From positions 6,018,501 through 6,082,500 of the forward strand of contig NC_008268.1 of assembly GCF_000014565.1 (NCBI RefSeq): a stretch of DNA of 64,000 nt, given 5' to 3'. This document shows, piece by piece, positions 41,696 to 48,361 of the stretch. The translations under genes and the position numbers were made by a program. Origin of the DNA: Rhodococcus jostii RHA1 (GTDB lineage Bacteria; Actinomycetota; Actinomycetes; Mycobacteriales; Mycobacteriaceae). The notes beneath the pieces were generated by a model. That model did no database searches, was not told where the DNA came from, and saw only the letters and a list, made by a program, of their open reading frames with translations. How positions within the stretch are numbered: the stretch's first letter is position 1; each line of letters begins with the position of its first letter.

Positions 41696-42198
41696 GCATT
41701 CCGACCCAGGTGAGCGTCGTCGTCAGGGGTGCGAGAGCGTGGCACCGTGCGAATGGCCGACTCTTGGATTTGCCAAAAGGTAACTGAATGCTGTGTACTG
41801 TCCGTAGGTCATCAAGGGGTCGATCGCACGGGGTGGAAATACATGCAGGCAATGGACAAGATCTCGAAGTTCTTGGAACCGGCGACGGTGGTCGCGACCA
41901 TCACCGCGACGATGTTGCTGGTGAACGTCCTGTGAACTCCGGCCGACCAACCGACGTCGCGAGGGCCGCGTCGGAGACGCCGACCTTCCGCTGACCGCTC
42001 AGCACCTCCAGGCCGCAACGCCGAACCCGCAGGGGTTCTCGGAAGCTGCTCGAGTCCCACCTGGCTCGGGCACCGCTGGTGGTGCCGGTTCCCCGACATT
42101 TGCACCACCAGCACCTCTACTCGATTCGCTCGATACCATGACAGCGGCGACGTCGCCGTAGACGTGGTGTCGTGTCGTGAATACGAGGGGGGTGCACA
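41696..42198. other. 503-bp region with no clear gene; hairpin and a possible 30-residue peptide
   Basis: Third-position G+C is not gene-like over most of this stretch. It contains a hairpin with perfect 11-base arms (42075-42085 and 42102-42112, GCTGGTGGTGC and complement) with a 16-base loop. It also holds the short frame at 41843-41935. The rest looks like degenerate or regulatory DNA. No integrase or attachment repeat of the tRNA 3' end was found. Confidence 0.5.
41843..41935 (+). CDS. Possible 30-residue single-TM peptide
   Basis: ATG behind GGGGTGGAAATAC opens a 30-codon frame: MQAMDKISKFLEPATVVATI followed by TATMLLVNVL. A short charged start and a C-terminal hydrophobic helix give it the look of a small membrane peptide, but the length is too short for certainty. 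It could be chance. Confidence 0.3.
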   Translation: MQAMDKISKFLEPATVVATITATMLLVNVL

Positions 42199-43092
42199 GT
42201 GAGCGCGCGTCGTGCTGTTCGAAGGCTGACCATGGTCGGACTGGCGCTGGCCTTCTTGTCCGGGCTCGGCTGGGTCACCGTCTCGGTGTTCCCGTCCGAC
42301 GCCTCCGCCGACCCCCAGTACCACGACTGCGCCAGTAGTCGCGGCTGCGGCGGAGAGCCCAGCGAGACACGGGAACCGAGCGAGACACGGGAACCGAGCG
42401 AGACACGGGAACCGAGCGAGACACGGGAACCGAGCGAGACACGGGAACCGAGCGAGACACGGGAACCGAGCGAGACCGGGAAGCCCAGCGAGACGGCCGA
42501 GCCGTCCGAGACCACGGAACCGTCCGAGACGACCGAACCGACGGAGACGTCGACACCTTCGACATCACGGGTCGTGGTCGCTCCGCCCCGTCCGATCACG
42601 TTGCCGCCGGTGGGCGAACCGACCATCGCGCGCCCGGACACGTCCGGGGACGACGATTCCGGAAACGACTCGGCTTCCGATGCTGCGGAAGCCGCTCCGG
42701 GCTCGGAGGGTCCTGCAGCACCCCCGCCGTCCGGGGGAGCGCCGGCCGGAGGTTCCGGGTCCGGAACCGCCGCGGCAGCTCCGGGAACGAGTGGTCCCGA
42801 AGATTCCGCACTCCAGGATCAGCCTGCCGGGGAGGCCCCGAGCGGCGACGGCCCGTCGCCCGCTGCGGGCGCACCGGCCCAGGACGATCCGGCCGCCGCG
42901 CCGCCGGGAATGGTTCCGGTGGTCCACAGTGAGCCGTTGCCTGCGATCACCGTTCTCGGTGGGGTCGGCGTTCTGCTGTGCTGCGCCGGCGGGGCGGGTG
43001 CGCTGACCTTCAAGGGTGCTCGCGCACAACAGGCGCGCATCGCGGCCGCGCGGGCGGAATTCTTCCCGCCCGCTTCGAGTGGAGGGATGTAG
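42199..43092 (+). CDS. Secreted/membrane protein with EPSETR hexapeptide repeats
   Basis: A 297-residue protein of unknown family. It has a signal sequence or TM helix (about 10-31, cleavage possibly after ASA), then two Cys (YHDCASSRGC). A tandem EPSETR-type repeat follows (53-118, 11 units), then a Pro/Ala/Gly/Ser-rich stalk. One TM helix near the C-terminus (about 246-268, ITVLGGVGVLLCCAGGAGAL) leads to a basic cytoplasmic tail (KGARAQQARIAAARAEFF). The repeat-plus-stalk suggests a wall-spanning spacer. It starts with GTG behind GAGGGGGG. It is the first of three genes with an ImmA/IrrE protease and a seven-TM protein; the joint function is unknown. Confidence 0.7.
   Translation: MSARRAVRRLTMVGLALAFLSGLGWVTVSVFPSDASADPQYHDCASSRGCGGEPSETREPSETREPSETREPSETREPSETREPSETREPSETGKPSETAEPSETTEPSETTEPTETSTPSTSRVVVAPPRPITLPPVGEPTIARPDTSGDDDSGNDSASDAAEAAPGSEGPAAPPPSGGAPAGGSGSGTAAAAPGTSGPEDSALQDQPAGEAPSGDGPSPAAGAPAQDDPAAAPPGMVPVVHSEPLPAITVLGGVGVLLCCAGGAGALTFKGARAQQARIAAARAEFFPPASSGGM
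42355..42552 (+). repeat. 18-bp coding tandem repeat (EPSET-x)
   Basis: Eleven 18-bp units encode EPSETR x6, then EPSETG, KPSETA, EPSETT x2 and EPTETS. The first copies are nearly identical at DNA level (GAACCGAGCGAGACACGG), so they arose by recent slippage and copy number is likely to vary between strains. The later units have drifted. Confidence 0.93.
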
Positions 43093-43094
43093 TC

Positions 43095-43595
43095 GTGGGG
43101 GCGAACAGATCTCATCGTCGGGTAGCGGCGGCCGTGGATGCGGTGTGTGACGCGGCGGCCCGGGCCGAAGCCGTGTCACTCCGGCACGTGGTGGACGCGG
43201 TGGCCCGCGAACGGCAGCGTCCCATCGAACTCGACTTCACGAAGCCGATGGCACCCGGTGTGTGCGGCCAGAGGCGCGCGTACCCGGACCGGGACGTGAT
43301 CGTGCTGGCGCCGGGCCTGCCCGACCTCGACCGCACGCTTGCGCACGAGCTGGGTCACATCGTGTTTCGGCACGAAGGAGCCGAGATCGTCGCCGCGACG
43401 CTCGAAGCCGGTGACGATCTGATCGCCTACATGCTCAGCCAGCGGTCGCGACGGCGGGGAGACGAGCAGCCGTCCGACGAGGTGGCCGAGTGGGAGGCCG
43501 AGACGTTCGCGTCGATGCTGCTCATCCGGTTGAACACGATGCAGGGGCGCGGAACTCCCGTGTCCGTGCTCCGTTACGACGAGGCGATCGGCTGA
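43095..43595 (+). CDS. ImmA/IrrE-family metallo-endopeptidase
   Basis: A 166-residue protein with the zinc-protease motif HELGH (84-88, in TLAHELGHIVFRHEG). A downstream helix EWEAETFASMLL supplies the expected acidic third ligand. ImmA/IrrE proteases cut regulators in response to signals. It starts with GTG 2 nt after the stop of the repeat protein, and its stop overlaps the seven-TM gene start (TGATG). Usually an XRE regulator is the partner; here the nearest XRE gene (EspR-like, 46175) lies beyond zwf on the other strand. Confidence 0.85.
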   Translation: MGANRSHRRVAAAVDAVCDAAARAEAVSLRHVVDAVARERQRPIELDFTKPMAPGVCGQRRAYPDRDVIVLAPGLPDLDRTLAHELGHIVFRHEGAEIVAATLEAGDDLIAYMLSQRSRRRGDEQPSDEVAEWEAETFASMLLIRLNTMQGRGTPVSVLRYDEAIG

Positions 43596-44608
43596 TGGGC
43601 TGGCTGGTTGCGCTCGTCGTCTGGACTGCCGCGGGTGCCCGGATCGGCCGGGTCGCCGCGCGTCAGCCGACGCCGCTGCGCGTGGCGATGGTGGTGGCCG
43701 TGTCCAGCGCGGCCCTCGCGTCCACGTTGGCCGTTCCGGACGTCGCCGGGCGCCTCGACACCGTGGCCCCGGGAGTCGGGCTGTCGGAGATCGTCCTCGA
43801 ACTGGCGTGGACGCTGTTCGCCGCCGCGAGCGCGGTCGGCGCGATCTCCGTGTGGCCGATACTCCCGCGTCCTGCGCTGCGTGCCGTCGCCGTGGTCGTC
43901 TACACCGTGGCCGTCGTGCTCGGAATCGGGCTTGCCGGTGGATATCCCGTTCCCGCGCTGGTGTTCATCGTGATCGCGCTGACCGCGGTGGTCGTGACCG
44001 GAGTCCGGCACGTCGCGTGGACACCGCTCGGCCGCGGAATCTCACTGATCGTGGTCGGATCGGCGATCGTCCTGGCTGCGGCGGTCGTCGGACTGGTGCG
44101 TGAGGTGTCGGGCGAGACGTGGGCCGTCGGCTCCTCGCCGGCGTACACCGTCGCGGCCGTGATCGTCTCGGTCGGCACCGTCTGGGTGCTCGTCGAAACG
44201 TGGCTGCGCGCTCGACAGGACCTGCGCCGCATGAACACACTGCATTCGGTGCTCGTTTCACGGTTCCCCGAAGTGGTCGAGGGCGACGGCAAGGGGAGCA
44301 CGACCGTCCTCCGCGCCTCCGACGCCGTCGCACACGTCATGGATGCGCTGTACCTGCAGGCGGGCGCGGGCATGCTCGAGACGGACGAACAGGATCTTCC
44401 GGAATCGGCCGCCGAACGCGCCCGGATTCTCGCCCGCTGGATCGACGACCCGGTCGCCTCGGACGTCCTCGACACCGAGTGGATCGCGCCGCCTCAGGGC
44501 ATGTCGCCGCGCCGATGGGTGCTCGATCTGGCGGACGCGTACGCCGACGTCCGGAAGTCGGCCCCCGTTCCTGCGAAGGCGGACACCGTCGAATCGGTCG
44601 CGGAATAG
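43595..44608 (+). CDS. Seven-TM protein with cytosolic C-terminal domain
   Basis: A 337-residue protein. Seven hydrophobic helices lie in the first 215 residues, with TM7 ending in TWLRARQDLRRM. A soluble C-terminal domain of about 115 residues follows (DALYLQAGAGMLETDEQD, WIAPPQGMSPRRWVLDLADAY). The layout recalls actinobacterial MAB_1171c/DUF6545-type proteins that are found with ImmA/IrrE proteases; this is a weak recollection. It is translationally coupled to the protease gene, so a membrane signal that controls proteolysis is plausible. Confidence 0.65.
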   Translation: MGWLVALVVWTAAGARIGRVAARQPTPLRVAMVVAVSSAALASTLAVPDVAGRLDTVAPGVGLSEIVLELAWTLFAAASAVGAISVWPILPRPALRAVAVVVYTVAVVLGIGLAGGYPVPALVFIVIALTAVVVTGVRHVAWTPLGRGISLIVVGSAIVLAAAVVGLVREVSGETWAVGSSPAYTVAAVIVSVGTVWVLVETWLRARQDLRRMNTLHSVLVSRFPEVVEGDGKGSTTVLRASDAVAHVMDALYLQAGAGMLETDEQDLPESAAERARILARWIDDPVASDVLDTEWIAPPQGMSPRRWVLDLADAYADVRKSAPVPAKADTVESVAE

Positions 44609-44622
44609 CCTTCAGCCGCCGA

Positions 44623-46041
44623 TCAGTCCGGCGAACCGGTGACGAGCCACCCGCAGGGCGAGGCGAGGTCTTCGGCCTCCGGCGGTCCCATGGATCCCGC
44701 GGGGTACGGCTTGGCCGGGGGAGGGTCACGCAGCAGTGCGTCGGCGACGGCCCAGACGTGCGCCAAGCCGTCGGGGCGCGTGAACAGCGACCGGTCGCCG
44801 TGCAGGACGTCGAGGATGAGCCGCGAATACGGTGCGAGGGCGTGGGCGAGCGGCACCGTGTCGAGGGGCAGTCCCAGGTGGCCCACCGTCAGGCTGTCGT
44901 CGGGTCCGGGTTCCTTGACCACCATGGAGATGTCGATCTCGCCGTCCCCGGACAGATCGAACGTCAGGACGGCGCCGTCCGGCGGAATGTCCGTGAGCGG
45001 GCCACGGGGACTTCGGAAGACGAGGCTGACCCGTTGCCGGCTGACACCCAGCATCTTTCCGGTCCGGAGGAGGAACGGCACCCCACGCCAGCGGTCCGTG
45101 TCGACCCACAGCCGTGCGGCGACGAACGTCTCCGTCGTCGAATCGTCCGCGACACCGTCGACGTCGCGGTACCCCTCGTACTGGCCGAGCACCACGTCGG
45201 CCGTGTCGAGGGGGCGGAACGCCCCGATCACGGATTCGCGGGCGGATTGGAGATCGTCGGCGCCCAACGTCTCCGGCGGTTCCATCGCGATCTCGGCGGC
45301 GACCTGGAACAGGTGTGTCACCAGCATGTCCAGGACGGCGCCGGTGGCGTCGTAGAACCGGGCGCGGTCGTCGATTTCGAGTGTCTCGGGCACGTCGATC
45401 TGCACCTGCTCGACGTGTTCCCGGTTCCAGACGCCCTCGATCAGCCCGTTGGCGAAGCGCAGGATGTGCAGATTCTGGGTGCTCTCCTTGCCGAGGAAAT
45501 GATCGATTCGGTAGATCTGCTTCTCGTCGAGGACGTGGTGCACGGCTTCGTCGAGTTCGGCGAACGCCTCTCGAGACGTCCCGAACGGCTTCTCGTACAC
45601 GACGCGTGCGCCACGGGCCAGGTCGTGCGTGCCGAGCGCGCGGGTGGTTTCGGCGAACGTGCTGGGTGGCAGGGCCAGGTAGTGCACCAACTGCGCGTCT
45701 GACGCGTCGAGGTCTTCCCGCGCCTGCCGAACGGTCGCGGGAAGTGTTCCCGGGTTGTCCGGGGTGAAACCGCCGCCGGCGAATCTCAGCCGCCGGGCGA
45801 ACGCCTCCCAGTCGGTGTCGTCGTGCGGCACGGCGAACTGGTTCAGGACGTCGCGCACGTGGTCGCGGAACTGGTCGTCGGAGACGTTGCCCCGGCCTGT
45901 GCCGATCAGCATCCACTCGGAGTTCAGGAGCCCCGACTGGGCGAGTTGGAAGAACGCGGGGAGGACCATGCGTTTGGACAGGTCCCCGGTGGCACCGAAG
46001 AGGACGAAGATCGTGGGACCGAGCTGCGGTCTGTCAACCAT
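44623..46041 (-). CDS. zwf: Glucose-6-phosphate 1-dehydrogenase
   Basis: A 472-residue G6PDH that oxidises glucose-6-phosphate to 6-phosphogluconolactone with NADP+. The N-terminal fold has LFGATGDLSKRMVLPAFF (about 14-31). The substrate motif is YRIDHFLGKE (His is the base), and VVYEKPFG precedes it. The ATG at 46041 was chosen; a GTG five codons upstream is possible. There is no partner pgl/opcA operon here, so it is a stand-alone copy. It converges on the seven-TM gene. Confidence 0.93.
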   Translation of the reverse strand: MVDRPQLGPTIFVLFGATGDLSKRMVLPAFFQLAQSGLLNSEWMLIGTGRGNVSDDQFRDHVRDVLNQFAVPHDDTDWEAFARRLRFAGGGFTPDNPGTLPATVRQAREDLDASDAQLVHYLALPPSTFAETTRALGTHDLARGARVVYEKPFGTSREAFAELDEAVHHVLDEKQIYRIDHFLGKESTQNLHILRFANGLIEGVWNREHVEQVQIDVPETLEIDDRARFYDATGAVLDMLVTHLFQVAAEIAMEPPETLGADDLQSARESVIGAFRPLDTADVVLGQYEGYRDVDGVADDSTTETFVAARLWVDTDRWRGVPFLLRTGKMLGVSRQRVSLVFRSPRGPLTDIPPDGAVLTFDLSGDGEIDISMVVKEPGPDDSLTVGHLGLPLDTVPLAHALAPYSRLILDVLHGDRSLFTRPDGLAHVWAVADALLRDPPPAKPYPAGSMGPPEAEDLASPCGWLVTGSPD

Positions 46042-46174
46042 TGCTCCATCATGCGCCACGCGGGCACACAGGGCAGGGCATTCCGGCGGTGTCGTCCGGT
46101 GTCGTCCGGTGCGTTTCAGCCGGACGTCGGATGCAACCTGCGGCGAACCCGTTGCCGCCCAACGGCTCCGGTGA

Positions 46175-46591
46175 TCAGCGGGACGCGTCCGGCGGGACCT
46201 CCGGCAACCCCTCGCTGGCACGAAGTTTCTCGGCCATCGTGGTGAGCAGGTTCTGCGACTCTTCGGAGAGGTCGAACGCGCGGCTGGAGAGCTTGCGTAG
46301 TCCGTATCCCTGGAGTTGCGAGAGAAGCTCGAGATCGTGGTCGATCTTCGCGGCGTAGATGTCGTTGAAGAAGTAGTCGGGCTTCACCTTGAAGAAGCGA
46401 GCGAAGGCCGCGACCGTCTCGTCGGAGGGGTTGGTGCGTTGTCCCGACCGGAGTTGGGAGATGTAGGGCTTCGAGATCTGATGTCCGTCTGCGATGAGTG
46501 CCGCCGCGACCTCAGCGTTGGTATGCGGTTTACGTCCCGGAGGGTGGACCGTGTCGAAAAGCTTGTTCAACCGCGCAGCAAAATCTGCCAT
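46175..46591 (-). CDS. EspR-like nucleoid-associated XRE regulator
   Basis: A 138-residue protein that resembles M. tuberculosis EspR (132 residues). It has the same N-terminus pattern (FAARLNKLFDTVHPPGRKPHT), the HTH segment ISKPYISQLRSGQRTNPS and FARFFKVKPDYFF, and a helical C-terminal dimerisation domain. EspR binds many long intergenic regions and acts as a nucleoid organiser. The gene lies downstream of a 632-bp non-coding region with a 7-bp direct repeat (TGATAAC) 62 bp before the ATG, in line with autoregulation. It is not adjacent to ESX genes. Confidence 0.83.
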   Translation of the reverse strand: MADFAARLNKLFDTVHPPGRKPHTNAEVAAALIADGHQISKPYISQLRSGQRTNPSDETVAAFARFFKVKPDYFFNDIYAAKIDHDLELLSQLQGYGLRKLSSRAFDLSEESQNLLTTMAEKLRASEGLPEVPPDASR

Positions 46592-47223
46592 TGTGAGCCG
46601 CCGGGTCCTCTCTCGTGCGCGCGTCAGTCGTGTGAACGACACCGTACCACGATGATAACCGATTGATAACTCACGGACATAGAGGCAAAACGTCGTCCGC
46701 CGATGCCGCGCTTATCTCATATATGTTTCAACGACTGGCTGCTGTGCGCTCGCGGATCGCCGACATTTCGGGCGTCCTCTGCGCTCGTCACGCGCGTTCT
46801 ACCGTTGAAAGTTCAAGAGAGGCGTCGGTGCGTGGCGCGCGAAGGCTGCCTCGCCGGTTGCGGTCGCCGGCACGCGTGCGTGGTTGCCGTTTCAATCACT
46901 GGAAGTTAGCTGGCAATGTCGTAGGGGTGTGTGCCGTGGGGCGGTGGTGCCTATAGTCCCAGTTCAGCGCCATTGTGTTGCGTTGCGCATCGCAACGTAG
47001 CGAGGTCGCTCGCGGCCCGCGGGGCCTGGTGAACACTACTGTGAAGTAGGGGCATTCGCACGGGCGCCGGGCCGCGCGCCGCCGATCCGACTCTCGGTCG
47101 CCGCGTGATCCGTGCGGCTCCGCTCCGTCTAGTTGGACATATGTCCAGCTCAGGCGGGGTTCCGCCGCTCCGGCACGCCCCTCGAGTCTGGCCAAATCTG
47201 AAGCCGACGGGGATGATTGTGAT
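46592..47223. other. 632-bp intergenic region
   Basis: No gene-like frame. It contains the direct repeat TGATAAC at 46653-46659 and 46664-46670 (11-bp period) near the EspR-like gene. An AT-rich patch TCATATATGTTTCAACG is at 46717-46733. GTTGCG-TTGCGCAT-CGCAAC lies around 46977-46996. The palindrome TGGACATATGTCCA is at 47134-47147. The region looks like a double promoter and possible binding platform for the EspR-like protein. An unrecognised small RNA cannot be excluded. Confidence 0.55.
47134..47150. promoter_or_regulatory. Palindromic motif TGGAC-N4-GTCCA(GCT), copy 2
   Basis: TGGACATATGTCCAGCT; the first 14 bases are a perfect palindrome. It matches the element at 40492 in arms, spacing and suffix. 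It lies 74 bp upstream of the small gene at 47224. Confidence 0.45.
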
Positions 47224-47379
47224 ATGGAACACAGAATGAGTGACGCCGAGCTTCGGAAGGCGATTCGAGTTCTGCGCGAGCGCGCCGACGACGCCCGGCA
47301 CCGAGGAAACGACGACGACGCCAACGGAATCGAGAGGACGATTCGTACCTATCAGGAAGAAATGACTCAGCGGTTGTGA
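47224..47379 (+). CDS. Small charged helical protein (51 residues)
   Basis: A 51-codon frame (MEHRMSDAELRKAIRVLRER, then a DDARHRGNDDDANGIERT centre and a YQEEMTQRL tail). It has a good helical, highly charged pattern and is followed by a clear terminator. A second ATG at codon 5 is an alternative start. No family recognised. The own promoter region, coding-like codons and terminator make it a probable gene. Confidence 0.6.
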   Translation: MEHRMSDAELRKAIRVLRERADDARHRGNDDDANGIERTIRTYQEEMTQRL

Positions 47380-47387
47380 ACCGTCAC

Positions 47388-47412
47388 GAACCGGCCCGGC
47401 GCGGGCCGGTTC
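47388..47412 (+). terminator. Rho-independent terminator after the 51-residue gene
   Basis: 10-base perfect arms GAACCGGCCC and GGGCCGGTTC around GGCGC, followed by GCGTTTCTTCTC. It starts 9 nt after the stop codon. Confidence 0.85.
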
Positions 47413-47518
47413 GCGTTTCTTCTCGGGAAGGGCGCCCTGCAGTTGCGTGCGCGCAATCAGATTGCGTGCGTAGACTTCCAGCCGACACGGATCGGTGACG
47501 ACGGGGGCGCGCACGGCT

Positions 47519-48358
47519 ATGGCGATCAAGACGCTGGACGGCAAGAACTGCCTGATCACGGGTGCAGGTAGCGGGATCGGGCAGGCGACCGCCCTGGCGG
47601 CCGCGGCGGAGGGCGCCGAACTGTTCCTCACCGACATCAACGAGGTCGGCCTGGCTCAGACGGTCGAACAGGTCGGCAGCCGCGGGGGCACCGTCAGCTT
47701 CTCGCGCGCGCTCGACGTGTCCGACTACGACGCCGTCGCCGCATTCGCCGCCGACGTGCACGATCAGTTCGGCAGCCTCGACGTCGTGATGAACGTCGCC
47801 GGCATCTCCGCGTGGGGGACGGTCGAGAATCTCGAACACCGCCACTGGAAGTCCATGGTGGACGTCAATCTGATGGGCCCGATCCACATCATCGAGAGTT
47901 TCCTGCCCCCGATGGTGCGGGCAGGACGCGGCGGTCACCTGGTCAACGTCTCCTCCGCCGCCGGTCTGCTGGCACTGCCGTGGCATGCGGCTTACAGCGC
48001 AAGCAAATTCGGGCTCCGCGGAGTGTCCGAGGTTCTGCGATTCGATCTCAAACGGCACGGCATCGGCGTGAGCCTCGTGGTTCCCGGCGCGGTCAAGACG
48101 CCGCTGGTGGGCACGGTCGAGATCGCCGGGGTCGATCGCGACGACCCGCGCATCCAGAAGGCCATCCACCGCTTCGAGAAGCGGGCCGTCACGCCCGAGA
48201 AGGTCGCGTCCTGCATCATCGCCGGCATCAAGAAGGACCGGTACCTGGTGTACACGTCGCCGGACATCCGGTTCGGCTACTGGTGGGCCCGCAAATTCTC
48301 GCCGCCGTACGACTTCGTGATGCAGAGGGCCAACGACCAGTTCAGCAAGTTCCTGTAG
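47519..48358 (+). CDS. Short-chain dehydrogenase/reductase
   Basis: A 279-residue classical SDR. The cofactor motif is LITGAGSGIGQATAL (about 13-27), then NVAGIS, catalytic Ser in VNVSSAAG and YSASKFG (Tyr/Lys). A C-terminal extension (DIRFGYWWARKFSPPYDF) resembles SDRs that act on lipid-like or hydrophobic substrates. The substrate is unknown. The start ATG was placed so that the Rossmann fold begins near residue 12. It converges on the ABC exporter gene. Confidence 0.85.
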   Translation: MAIKTLDGKNCLITGAGSGIGQATALAAAAEGAELFLTDINEVGLAQTVEQVGSRGGTVSFSRALDVSDYDAVAAFAADVHDQFGSLDVVMNVAGISAWGTVENLEHRHWKSMVDVNLMGPIHIIESFLPPMVRAGRGGHLVNVSSAAGLLALPWHAAYSASKFGLRGVSEVLRFDLKRHGIGVSLVVPGAVKTPLVGTVEIAGVDRDDPRIQKAIHRFEKRAVTPEKVASCIIAGIKKDRYLVYTSPDIRFGYWWARKFSPPYDFVMQRANDQFSKFL

Positions 48359-48361
48359 GAG

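Noticed and set aside
42355..42552. CRISPR-like regular repeats
   Set aside because: The 18-bp units are contiguous with no spacers, keep a coding frame and encode a hexapeptide repeat.
41579..44608. tRNA-anchored genomic island beside tRNA-Ala
   Set aside because: No integrase, no repeat of the tRNA 3' end and no phage or plasmid genes; zwf and core genes resume soon after.
46663..46956. 97-codon frame in the region upstream of the EspR-like gene
   Set aside because: No codon bias, no RBS, cysteine- and arginine-rich translation; looks like chance.
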